Source: JBFWMG01 sp050251715
Lineage (GTDB): Bacteria > Desulfobacterota > Desulfovibrionia > Desulfovibrionales > Desulfovibrionaceae
NCBI GenBank assembly: GCA_050251715.1
Contig: JBFWMG010000017.1
Location: 1-64,000, forward strand
Direction of reading: 5' to 3'
DNA length: 64,000 bases
In this document: piece after piece, positions 8,763-16,532 of the stretch
Layout: the number at the start of each line of letters is the position of its first letter
How positions within the stretch are numbered: position 1 is the first letter of the stretch
Made by a program: the position numbers and the translations under genes
Notes under the pieces: generated by a model
The model's database searches: none
Seen by the model: only the letters and a program-made list of their open reading frames with translations
What the model was told of the DNA's origin: nothing

Positions 8763-9072
8763 CATGTCCGTTTGTGAACCATGGACGGTGAAGCATATGC
8801 CGTGCCATAGCCACCCCCTTTTATGTCAGCCTGTTACGTTTGTGCAAATGCAATATGTGCAGTTTACTGCACATATTGCACGCCACGTTGTGCAGTTGCT
8901 TGCATCTTTATGCCATCCTACTTGCGCCAAAGGGGCAGACATTGTACGATGCGAGGAGCAATGTAAAAAATGCGTATGCAGCGACGTTTTTTTCGACATT
9001 GCCGCGTGTAGACAGGAAAAGGCATCAAGCAGTCGTGACAAAATCCTTTTGCGGCATCACGAGGTATGCACC
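8763..9072. other. Leader region upstream of the cytochrome oxidase operon
   Basis: No gene is seen in this 310-base stretch. It holds the 14-bp palindrome at 8849-8880 and a weak promoter candidate TTGTAC (about 8943) with TAAAAA 16 nt further on. The latter would direct transcription into the cytochrome c553 gene. A frame open from 8749 runs through the region into that gene, but its first part has no protein character. Confidence 0.45.
8849..8880. promoter_or_regulatory. 14-bp perfect palindrome upstream of the cytochrome oxidase operon
   Basis: TGCAATATGTGCAG-TTTA-CTGCACATATTGCA. It starts 224 bases upstream of the cytochrome c553 start codon. It lacks a T-run and the tRNA already has its own terminator, so it is more likely a protein-binding operator or an RNA stem than a terminator. 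Confidence 0.55.
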
Positions 9073-9390
9073 ATGCGTAAGCTGATCGCGTTCTCTTCTC
9101 TCGCCCTTTTACTCGCCACGCTGTTGGCCGTGCCCACTTTTGCGGATGAATCGATGGGCGCCAAACTCTTCAAGACCTGCGCCAACTGCCATGGCGCCGA
9201 CGGCGCCACCTCGGCCAAGGCCGGAGGCACCACCCTGAAGGGACAGGCCGCCGATGTGCTTGAAAAGAAGTTGCTGGGCTACCAGGACGGCACCTATGGC
9301 GGCCTCAAGGCCATGATTATGAAGAACATGGTCAAGAAGCTGTCGAGTGAGGAGATCAAAGCCCTGGCCACCTTTATCGCCGGATTCTAG
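9073..9390 (+). CDS. Periplasmic class I cytochrome c (c553-type)
   Basis: 105 residues. A signal peptide (about 1-24, ending TFA-DE) is followed by one heme-binding motif, CANCHG, near residue 36, and a C-terminal Met-containing region (AMIMKNMVKKLS) that can supply the axial Met. The mature size of about 80 residues fits Desulfovibrio cytochrome c553. It probably delivers electrons to the oxidase encoded downstream; the stop codon touches the next ATG. ATG 9073 was chosen over the longer frame because the signal peptide starts there. Confidence 0.9.
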   Translation: MRKLIAFSSLALLLATLLAVPTFADESMGAKLFKTCANCHGADGATSAKAGGTTLKGQAADVLEKKLLGYQDGTYGGLKAMIMKNMVKKLSSEEIKALATFIAGF

Positions 9391-9402
9391 ATGCAGGGCA
9401 TC

Positions 9403-10455
9403 ATGCGCCGTATCGCCCTGGCTGCGCTGGCAACGGCCCTGGCCGCCCTGGCCGCCACGCCCGTGACCAACGCGGCCATGACCAACGCGACCGTGGAGAG
9501 GGCCATGGACCACGCCGCGCCCCAGGGCGAAGGGCGGGACATGGCCGCATCCATGGCGCGGGGGGCAGGGGCCGCTGGCGCGGATGCCCCTGCCGCCGGC
9601 GCGCCTGGCGCCGCGCCGGAAGGGCATGAGGGCATGGCCATGGACCACGCCGCGCCGCACGACCACGCCGCGCCGCACGACCATGACGCGATCATGAAGG
9701 AGGCGGCCAGGCAGGCCGCCCAGCCAGCCGGGGATGCGGCCAAGGGCTCGGACGCCGCCCCTCCCGCTCCCCCGGGCGTGGAGGAGCACCTGGGCACGCT
9801 GATGGCCCACGCGGTGTTCACCGACGCGGCAGGCAAAACCGTGACCCTGCCCGACGCCATCACCGGGCCCACCATCATCCTGCCCGTATATTACAGCTGC
9901 CCCAACGTGTGCGCCATGCTGCAAAGCTCCTTTGCCCGCGTGCTGCCCCAGGTCGCCCTGGAACCGGGCGTGGAATTGCAGGTGCTGTCCATCAGCTTTG
10001 ACGAGAACGACACGCCCGCCACCGCCGCCAAGTCCAAGCGCAACTTCGGCTACGCCCTGAACAAGGGGTTTCCGGCGGAACACTGGCGTTTTCTGGTCGG
10101 CGACAAAGACAACATCGACGCGACCATGGACGCGCTGGGGTTTCATTTCCAGCGCATGGGCAAGGATTTCGCCCATCCCGTGGCGGTCATCGCCGTGGCG
10201 CCCGGCGGCAAGATCGTGCGCTACCTCTACGGCCTCGACTTCCTGCCCTTTGACATCACCATGGCCGCCACCGAGGCGGCCCAGGGCAGGGTGGGTCTCT
10301 CGGTCAAACGCATGCTCTCGTACTGCTTCAGCTACGACCCCAAGGGCAGGCGCTACGTCTTTGACCTGATGCGGGTGGCGGGCATCGGCATCATCGGCTT
10401 CATCGTCATCCTGCTCACCACACTGCTCCTTCTGGGACGCAAAAAACGCCGCTAA
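9403..10455 (+). CDS. SCO1/SenC-family copper chaperone for cytochrome oxidase
   Basis: 350 residues. A signal peptide is followed by a long Ala/Pro/His/Met-rich segment (repeats of the type DHAAPHDHAAPHDHD), then the thioredoxin-like SCO domain with CPNVC and the distal His (FAHPV), and a C-terminal membrane helix (IGIIGFIVILLTTLLLL). SCO proteins insert copper into, or reduce, the CuA site of subunit II. The His/Met-rich linker could bind extra copper. ATG 9403 has an AGGG site at a good distance; ATG 9391, directly after the cytochrome stop, is possible. The cytochrome-SCO-oxidase order supports its role. Confidence 0.9.
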   Translation: MRRIALAALATALAALAATPVTNAAMTNATVERAMDHAAPQGEGRDMAASMARGAGAAGADAPAAGAPGAAPEGHEGMAMDHAAPHDHAAPHDHDAIMKEAARQAAQPAGDAAKGSDAAPPAPPGVEEHLGTLMAHAVFTDAAGKTVTLPDAITGPTIILPVYYSCPNVCAMLQSSFARVLPQVALEPGVELQVLSISFDENDTPATAAKSKRNFGYALNKGFPAEHWRFLVGDKDNIDATMDALGFHFQRMGKDFAHPVAVIAVAPGGKIVRYLYGLDFLPFDITMAATEAAQGRVGLSVKRMLSYCFSYDPKGRRYVFDLMRVAGIGIIGFIVILLTTLLLLGRKKRR

Positions 10456-10467
10456 TCCGGGGGTACG

Positions 10468-12087
10468 ATGTCCATCGCCGCCTCGCCACGTGCCACCTTC
10501 TGGGATTCGCCCGGCAAATCCGCCCTGGCGTCATGGCTGTTCACCATTGACCACAAGCGCATCGGCATCCTGTATCTCTCCATGATTCTGGGGTTCTTTG
10601 CCGTGGGCGTGGTGCTTGGCGTGCTCATGCGGCTCGAACTCATCGCGCCCGGCCCCACCATCATGGGGCAGCAGGCCTACAACGCCATGTTCACCCTGCA
10701 CGGGGTCATCATGATCTTCCTGGTCGTCATTCCCTCCATTCCGGCGGCCATCGGCAACATCGTGCTGCCCATGCAGCTGGGCGCGGAGGACGTGGCCTTT
10801 CCCAGGCTCAACCTTTTTTCCTGGTGGCTGTATGTGTTGGGCGGGGTGATTGCGCTGGTGTCGCTGTTCACCGGCGGCGGCGTGCCCGATACCGGCTGGA
10901 CGTTCTACGTGCCGTTCTCGTCCATGACCACCACCAACGTGAGCGTGGCGGTCGTGGCGGTGTTCGTGCTCGGTTTCTCGTCCATCCTGACCGGCCTCAA
11001 TTTCATCGTCACCATCCACCGCCTGCGCGCGCCCGGCCTCACCTGGACCAAGCTGCCGCTCTTCACCTGGGGACTGTACGCCACGGCCTGGATCCAGGTG
11101 CTCGCCACGCCCGTGCTCGGCATCACGGTGCTGCTCATCTTCATCGAGCGCGTGCTCGGCATGGGCATTTTCGATCCCGCGCGCGGCGGCGATCCCATTC
11201 TGTACCAGCACCTGTTCTGGATCTATTCGCATCCGGCGGTGTACATCATGATCGTGCCCGCCATGGGCGTGGTGTCGGACATCATTCCGGTCTTTGCCCG
11301 CAAATCCATCTTCGGCTACAAGGCCATTGCCGTATCCAGCCTGGCCATCGCCTTTGCCGGGTCGCTGGTGTGGGCGCACCACATGTTCGTCAGCGGCATG
11401 AGCGACACGGCTGTGCTCGTCTTTTCGCTGCTCACCTTCATCGTGGCCATTCCCTCGGCCATCAAGATCTTCAACTGGGTGGCCACGCTGTACAAGGGGT
11501 CCATCCACCTGGAGCCGCCCCTCATCTACTCGCTGGCCTTCATCTTTCTCTTCTCCATGGGCGGGGTCACCGGGCTGGTGCTGGGCGCGGCGGGCACGGA
11601 CGTGCACGTGCACGACACCTATTTCGTGGTCGGCCATTTCCACTACGTCATCTTCGGCGGTACGGGCATGGGGTTGTTCGCGGCCATCCACTTCTGGTTC
11701 CCCAAGATTTTCGGCAAGATGTATAACAAGAAGATCGCCAACACCGCGGCGGTCATCCTGATTTTCGGGCTGAACGGCCTCTATTTCCCCATGTACATGC
11801 TGGGGCTGGCGGGCATGCCGCGCCGCTACTACGACTATCTGCCGCAGTACCAGAGCCTGCACGTGGCCGCGACCGTGGGCTCGTGGGTCACGGTCATCGG
11901 GCTCGCGCTCATGTTCTGGAACCTGTACCGGGGCATCCGCCATGGCTCGCCCGTGGGCCGCAACCCGTGGGGAGCGGCCACCCTGGAATGGGACACCCCG
12001 TCGCCCCCGCCCACCCTCAATTTCGACGCCGAACCCGAGGTCACGCGCGGCCCATACGAGTATGCGGGGGTAAAGCCCGATGCATGA
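10468..12087 (+). CDS. ctaD: Cytochrome c oxidase subunit I (heme-copper oxidase, A2-like)
   Basis: 539 residues, about 12 membrane helices. Heme and copper ligands are visible: low-spin heme His in FTLHGVIM, the CuB region WIYSHPAVYIMIVP, WAHHMF, and HDTYFVVGHFHYV near the C-terminal third. The K-channel helix reads YSHPAVYI rather than GHPEVYI, the mark of A2-type oxidases that use a Tyr-Ser pair in place of the Glu. It reduces O2 to water while pumping protons. Start ATG 10468 follows GGGGGTA. It overlaps the subunit III start by 8 bases. Confidence 0.95.
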   Translation: MSIAASPRATFWDSPGKSALASWLFTIDHKRIGILYLSMILGFFAVGVVLGVLMRLELIAPGPTIMGQQAYNAMFTLHGVIMIFLVVIPSIPAAIGNIVLPMQLGAEDVAFPRLNLFSWWLYVLGGVIALVSLFTGGGVPDTGWTFYVPFSSMTTTNVSVAVVAVFVLGFSSILTGLNFIVTIHRLRAPGLTWTKLPLFTWGLYATAWIQVLATPVLGITVLLIFIERVLGMGIFDPARGGDPILYQHLFWIYSHPAVYIMIVPAMGVVSDIIPVFARKSIFGYKAIAVSSLAIAFAGSLVWAHHMFVSGMSDTAVLVFSLLTFIVAIPSAIKIFNWVATLYKGSIHLEPPLIYSLAFIFLFSMGGVTGLVLGAAGTDVHVHDTYFVVGHFHYVIFGGTGMGLFAAIHFWFPKIFGKMYNKKIANTAAVILIFGLNGLYFPMYMLGLAGMPRRYYDYLPQYQSLHVAATVGSWVTVIGLALMFWNLYRGIRHGSPVGRNPWGAATLEWDTPSPPPTLNFDAEPEVTRGPYEYAGVKPDA

Positions 12088-12679
12088 CATGCACAAGGAT
12101 GACGAGGGCGCCCGTTTCGGCATGTGGATTTTCCTGTTCACGGAAATCCTGCTCTTTGGCGGCCTGTTCGTGCTGTTCGCGGTGTATCTGAGCCGGTATC
12201 CAGCCGAGTTCCACCACGCCAGCACGATGCTGGACGTGGCGGTGGGCACGGCCAACACGGTCATTCTCATCACCAGCAGCCTGTGCGTGGCCCTGGCCGT
12301 GGTCGCCATCCAGCGCGGGGCGACCCGGCATGTCACCTGGCTGCTCGTGCTCACCCTAGCCTTTGCCGCCGCGTTTCTGGTGAACAAGTATTTCGAGTGG
12401 GGGGCCAAGTTCCACCACGGCCTGTTTCCGGGAGCCCCGGAACTGGCCACGCATCCGATGGGTGAGATGATCTTTTTCGCCCTCTACTTCACCATGACCG
12501 GCCTGCACGGCATCCACGTGTTGGTGGGCATGGGGCTGTTGACCTGGGTGCTCCTCCTTGTCCGGAGCGGCAGGGTCAATCAGACGAATTTCGTACTGCT
12601 TGAAAACGGGGGCTTGTATTGGCATCTGGTCGATCTCATCTGGATCTACCTGTTCCCGCTCTTTTACCTGATAACGTAA
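12080..12679 (+). CDS. ctaE: Cytochrome c oxidase subunit III
   Basis: 199 residues with five predicted membrane helices, the short bacterial form lacking the first two helices of the mitochondrial type. Typical blocks: GMWIFLFTEILLFGGLF, NKYFEWGAKFHHGL, and the C-terminal GLYWHLVDLIWIYLFPLFYL. It stabilises subunit I. ATG 12080 overlaps the end of subunit I by 8 bases, implying translational coupling. Confidence 0.94.
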   Translation: MHDMHKDDEGARFGMWIFLFTEILLFGGLFVLFAVYLSRYPAEFHHASTMLDVAVGTANTVILITSSLCVALAVVAIQRGATRHVTWLLVLTLAFAAAFLVNKYFEWGAKFHHGLFPGAPELATHPMGEMIFFALYFTMTGLHGIHVLVGMGLLTWVLLLVRSGRVNQTNFVLLENGGLYWHLVDLIWIYLFPLFYLIT

Positions 12680-12702
12680 GCCGCGTGCGCGAGGAGACGG
12701 CA

Positions 12703-12996
12703 ATGCACAGCGAGACGACACACGCACACCACGGTCCCGGCTATGGGCTGTTCATCGGCATATGGCTTGCGCTGCTCGTCCTCACGGCGGTCACGGTCAA
12801 GGTGGCGGGCATCCCCCTGGGATTTTTCAACGTGCTGGTGGCGCTGGCCATAGCCACCACCAAGGCGCTGCTGGTGGTGCTCTTCTTCATGCATCTCAAA
12901 TACGAAAACTGGCTGTTCAAGGGCACGGTATTGCTCACGTTCGCCATCCTGGCCATCTTCATCGGGTTCACCTTCCTCGACACGGCCTACAGGTAG
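12703..12996 (+). CDS. ctaF: Cytochrome c oxidase subunit IV (prokaryotic type)
   Basis: 97 residues with three hydrophobic helices and the conserved ATTKALLVVLFFMHLKYE motif of the bacterial COX4_pro family. ATG 12703 is preceded by GAGGAGA. It lies between subunit III and subunit II genes, with 23- and 7-base gaps. Confidence 0.9.
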   Translation: MHSETTHAHHGPGYGLFIGIWLALLVLTAVTVKVAGIPLGFFNVLVALAIATTKALLVVLFFMHLKYENWLFKGTVLLTFAILAIFIGFTFLDTAYR

Positions 12997-13003
12997 GGCA
13001 GCC

Positions 13004-14218
13004 ATGTATCCCCAGGTATTCGCAGCCGCCGCGCAGGTCGATCGCACCTTCATGCTGATTTTCGGGTTCTCCGTATGCATCCTGGTGGCGGTCACGGCGA
13101 CCATGCTCTGGTTCCTGTGGCGCTACCACTACACACGCAATCCCGTGCCCACAGACATCAAGGGCAGCTTTTGGGCCGAGCTCATCTGGACGGTCATTCC
13201 CGTGTGCATCGTGGCCGGGTTGTTCTGGTCCGGCTGGAACAGCTACAAGGCGTTGCGCGCCGTGCCTGCCGACGCCATGGAGATCGGGGTCACGGCCCGC
13301 ATGTGGTCGTGGCGTTTCTCCTATGCCAACGGCAAGCGCAGCAACGTGCTGGTCGCGCCGCTGGGCAGGGCGGTCAAGCTGGACATGACCTCCGTGGATG
13401 TCATCCACAGTTTCTATGTGCCCGCCATGCGCATCAAGATGGACACCGTGCCCGGCATGCGGACCTATGTGTGGTTCAAGGCGGACGAGGTGGGGGAATA
13501 TGATATCATGTGCGCGGAATATTGCGGACTCAAGCACGCCAACATGATTACCACGCTCAAGGTCGTGCCCCAGGACGCGTTCGCGGAGTGGCTGGCCGGC
13601 GGCACCGACGAAAAAACCGTGGCGCTGTTCGACACGCATGGCTGCACGGGCTGCCATTCCCTGGACGGTTCCGAGGGCGCGGGACCATCGTTGCTGGGCA
13701 TTGCCGGACGGCAAACCACCGTGGTGTTTCCCGATGGCGAGAAGCGGGACGTGGTCGCCGACGCCGCCTATCTGCGCCAGTCCATCCTCAAACCCGACGC
13801 AACGGTGGTACAAGGGTATGACGACATCATGCCCCCCTACGAGGGCGCCATTCCCGATGCCGAGCTCACGGCCATGGTCAACTATCTGCTCAAGGGCGAG
13901 GCCCGCGCGCCCCATCCAGGCCGCGCACTGGCCGAGTCGGAAGGGTGCCTTTCCTGCCATTCCTCGGACGGTTCCGAGATCGCCGGGCCGTCCTTCAAGG
14001 GGCTGTACGGCTCGGCGCGCATCGTGCTTGCAAACGGCAAGGAACGCGAGGTCACGGCGGACGAGGCATACATCAAGGAATCCATCCTGACGCCGGAGGC
14101 GGCGATCGTGAAGGGATACGCCCCCATCATGCCCCCGTACGACACCCTGGGCAGCGAACAGGTGGACACCCTGGAAGACTACATCAAATCGCTGGCCGGG
14201 GGCGCGGAGGCGCGATGA
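13004..14218 (+). CDS. ctaC: Cytochrome c oxidase subunit II with CuA and two fused cytochrome c domains
   Basis: 404 residues. Two N-terminal helices (about 16-40 and 57-78) anchor a periplasmic cupredoxin domain with all CuA ligands: His135, Cys170, Cys174, His178, Met181 (CAEYCGLKHANM). Two tandem cytochrome c domains follow, with heme motifs CTGCH (214-218) and CLSCH (315-319). The two domains resemble each other (both have LDGSE/SDGSE, a GYxxIMPPY motif and DxAY), so they probably arose by duplication. Such a diheme subunit is known in the cc-type oxidase of Desulfovibrio vulgaris. It takes electrons from cytochrome c553. The stop overlaps the next start (ATGA). Confidence 0.93.
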   Translation: MYPQVFAAAAQVDRTFMLIFGFSVCILVAVTATMLWFLWRYHYTRNPVPTDIKGSFWAELIWTVIPVCIVAGLFWSGWNSYKALRAVPADAMEIGVTARMWSWRFSYANGKRSNVLVAPLGRAVKLDMTSVDVIHSFYVPAMRIKMDTVPGMRTYVWFKADEVGEYDIMCAEYCGLKHANMITTLKVVPQDAFAEWLAGGTDEKTVALFDTHGCTGCHSLDGSEGAGPSLLGIAGRQTTVVFPDGEKRDVVADAAYLRQSILKPDATVVQGYDDIMPPYEGAIPDAELTAMVNYLLKGEARAPHPGRALAESEGCLSCHSSDGSEIAGPSFKGLYGSARIVLANGKEREVTADEAYIKESILTPEAAIVKGYAPIMPPYDTLGSEQVDTLEDYIKSLAGGAEAR

Positions 14219-15102
14219 ACAGGCAGGACGCCATCATCGGGCAGGGCGCCATCATCGGACGCTGGGCGGCCATGGCCTCAGTCGGCCTGCGACTGGCGCG
14301 GCCGCGCGTGAGCCTGATGGTGGCGGGCGCGACCCTGTTCGGCGCGCTGCTGCACGGCGGGGGCGAACCATGGTCCGTGGCCTGCGCCGTGGCGGGCGCG
14401 CTGTGCCTGTGCGCCGGGTGCTCGGCCCTGAACCAGGTGCAGGAACGCGGCCGCGACGCGCTGATGGCGCGCACCCGTGACCGCCCGCTGCCCATGGGCC
14501 GGATAGGCGCAGGCCACGCCGTGCAACTGGCCGCCGTGCTGCTGAGCGTGGGGCTGGTTCTGTTCCTCCTGGCGGGCGGATGGCTGCTGGGCGCGGTGGG
14601 CGTGGCGGTGCCGCTGGTGTACAACGGCGCGTACACGCCGCTCAAGCCGCGCACCTCCCTGGCCCTGCTGGTGGGCGGCACGGTGGGCGCCTTCCCGCCG
14701 CTGGCCGGGTGGCTGGCCGCGGGAGGCGTCCCGCACGACCCGCGCATCCTGGCCGTGATGGGGTTGTTCTACCTGTGGCAGACCCCGCATTTCTGGCTGC
14801 TGGCGGCCATCCACCGCCACGACTACGCCAGGGCGGGTTTCCCCTTGGTGGCGGCCAGCCTGCCTCCATGGGCCTGCAACCCCTTGATGCTGCTGTGGAT
14901 CATGGCCTTTTTCCTGGCTTCCGGCGCGTTGCTGGGGAGCATGGGGCAGGGCATGGCCTCGCCCGCGCTGCTGTGCGGCACGCTGCTGGCCGGGGCGGCC
15001 ACAACGGCCTTTGCCGTGCGCGGCTACGGCAGGGTGGCCCTGGCCGTGGTCAACGCCTCGCTGGTGCTTTCCATGGCCGCCATCCTGGGGCTGGCCCACT
15101 GA
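14215..15102 (+). CDS. ctaB: Protoheme IX farnesyltransferase-like prenyltransferase (CtaB family)
   Basis: 295 residues, about eight membrane helices, UbiA fold. CtaB features include YTPLKPRTSLALLVGG, GAFPPLAGWLA and QTPHFWLLAAIHRHDYARAGFPL. It would convert heme B to heme O for the oxidase. The first prenyl-diphosphate motif reads NQVQERGRD, so the usual NxxxDxxxD has Glu in the middle position. No heme A synthase is seen nearby, consistent with a heme O/B oxidase. It is translationally coupled to subunit II through ATGA. Confidence 0.85.
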   Translation: MNRQDAIIGQGAIIGRWAAMASVGLRLARPRVSLMVAGATLFGALLHGGGEPWSVACAVAGALCLCAGCSALNQVQERGRDALMARTRDRPLPMGRIGAGHAVQLAAVLLSVGLVLFLLAGGWLLGAVGVAVPLVYNGAYTPLKPRTSLALLVGGTVGAFPPLAGWLAAGGVPHDPRILAVMGLFYLWQTPHFWLLAAIHRHDYARAGFPLVAASLPPWACNPLMLLWIMAFFLASGALLGSMGQGMASPALLCGTLLAGAATTAFAVRGYGRVALAVVNASLVLSMAAILGLAH

Positions 15103-15126
15103 CCATCCGACCCATTGGAGTACGCC

Positions 15127-15555
15127 ATGCTGTTGTGGATGCATCCGATCATCCAGTTGTCCGTCACCGTGCTGTCCACCTACGTCATGTTCATGGGCAT
15201 CCAGCGGTTCCGCTTCGTGCACGCCAAGGCCAAGGTCCGCTTTGACTGGAAACGGCACGTGCTGCTGGGCAAGATCGTGCTCGCGGTGTGGTTTTTCGGC
15301 TTCTGCCTGGGGCTGGGCATGGCCAGGTACGATTGGGGCACCGTCAACCTGACGGAAGGGCATTTCATGGTGGGCATGATAATGGCCCCGCTCATCGTGT
15401 TCGGCTTTGTCTCCGGCCTGATCCTGCAGACCCCGGCCAAGGGGCATGGCCGATTGGCCCTTGTCCATGGCGTGCTCAACACCGTGTTGTTCCTGCTTTC
15501 CCTGTACCAGCTCGTCACCGGCATCGGGGTGGTGCGCTTGTTTCTTCTTGCCTGA
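15127..15555 (+). CDS. Small four-helix membrane protein of the oxidase operon
   Basis: 142 residues with four hydrophobic segments. His residues lie near helix ends (LWMHPIIQ, EGHFMVG, LALVHGVLN), a pattern like b561-type or DUF4079/DUF420-like proteins, so heme binding is possible but unproven. ATG 15127 has GGAG six bases upstream and was preferred to the TTG at 15115. It sits between ctaB and an M23 peptidase gene with short gaps and is probably part of oxidase assembly or electron entry. Confidence 0.75.
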   Translation: MLLWMHPIIQLSVTVLSTYVMFMGIQRFRFVHAKAKVRFDWKRHVLLGKIVLAVWFFGFCLGLGMARYDWGTVNLTEGHFMVGMIMAPLIVFGFVSGLILQTPAKGHGRLALVHGVLNTVLFLLSLYQLVTGIGVVRLFLLA

Positions 15556-15567
15556 GGAGAAGAGGCC

Positions 15568-16464
15568 ATGCGGAGCACGAGAATCGTCTGGGTGGTGGGC
15601 CTGCTGGCGGCCATGCTGTTGGCCGTGGCGGACCCGGGCCAGACCAGGATGGGCGGGGTGATGGGCAAAAAAACCGGCAAGCCGGCGGGCGACGCGGCCA
15701 CGTCCGCCCCTGTGCCGGTGGATGAGCACGGTCAACCCGTGGACGAGGCGGACATGGGCGCGTTCATGCCCATGCGGGCCGACCTGACACACATGCGGGC
15801 CAAGGGCTTTGTGGCCACCGGCCTGCGGCCTGTGTTTCCCGACGGCGTGGACTGCCCCCCGGTCAATTGCTCTTTCGGCGCTTCCACGCGCGGCGACGGA
15901 TCGCCCCGGAGCATGCGCTTTTTCCGGGGGCTGCACGGGGGCATGGACATCCCGGTGCCCGAGGACACGCCCATCCTCGCCATGGCCGACGGGACCGTGG
16001 CGCACCTGTCGCCGGGCATGGCCATTGGCGGCATAGGGGTGGTGCTGCGGCATGCGCCCGAGGATACCGGCCTGCCGGTGTGGACCTATACGGAGTACAA
16101 GCACCTGCGCGAACTGCCGCCCCTGCGGGTGGGGCAGCGGGTGCGCATGGGCGAGGTGGTGGCCATTGCGGGCGATACCGGCACTGCTGGCGGCTACTAC
16201 GGCGAGGAAGGGCACCTTCACCTGCATCTGGACGCCTTTCAGAGCGATACCGACGCCTTCCATGTGGCCGGGGTGGTGATCCCGGAGCACGGGGCATGGC
16301 TCGATCCCCTGGCCCTGTTCCACGGGCCGCCCCTGGATTCCTCCTCCCTGCGCGACCTTCCGGACAGGACAAAGCGCGTGCCCGTTGCCTGCATGCTGCC
16401 CGACGGTACGGTGCGTCCAGCCGGGGCGCGGGTCATCTGGCCCTTTGCCTGCACCCCGCGCTGA
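15568..16464 (+). CDS. Secreted M23-family peptidase
   Basis: 298 residues. An N-terminal signal/anchor (VWVVGLLAAMLLAVA) is followed by a linker, then a LytM/M23 domain with LHGGMDIPVPEDTPI (His and Asp zinc ligands) and HLHLHLD (HxH motif) near residue 215. These enzymes cleave peptidoglycan cross-links or act in the envelope. Four Cys (DCPPVNCSF and two near the C-terminus) may form disulfides. It follows the oxidase genes by 12 bases after GAGGAG, so it is probably cotranscribed; its link to respiration is unknown. Confidence 0.82.
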   Translation: MRSTRIVWVVGLLAAMLLAVADPGQTRMGGVMGKKTGKPAGDAATSAPVPVDEHGQPVDEADMGAFMPMRADLTHMRAKGFVATGLRPVFPDGVDCPPVNCSFGASTRGDGSPRSMRFFRGLHGGMDIPVPEDTPILAMADGTVAHLSPGMAIGGIGVVLRHAPEDTGLPVWTYTEYKHLRELPPLRVGQRVRMGEVVAIAGDTGTAGGYYGEEGHLHLHLDAFQSDTDAFHVAGVVIPEHGAWLDPLALFHGPPLDSSSLRDLPDRTKRVPVACMLPDGTVRPAGARVIWPFACTPR

Positions 16465-16532
16465 CGCCGGACGCACGGCAAGACGGGGCGTTTGCCCGTT
16501 GTCCGGAGGGTCCGTCGATCAGGGGAGGGGGC

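Noticed and set aside
8849..8880. Palindrome as a terminator
   Set aside because: No T-run follows and tRNA-Arg already has a terminator at 8740-8762.
10531..12450. 639-residue minus-strand frame over the oxidase genes
   Set aside because: Shadow of subunits I and III; no domain and no plausible start.
14278..16476. 732-residue minus-strand frame
   Set aside because: Antisense to ctaB, the four-helix protein and the M23 gene; composition is His/Gln/Arg-rich and unlike a protein.
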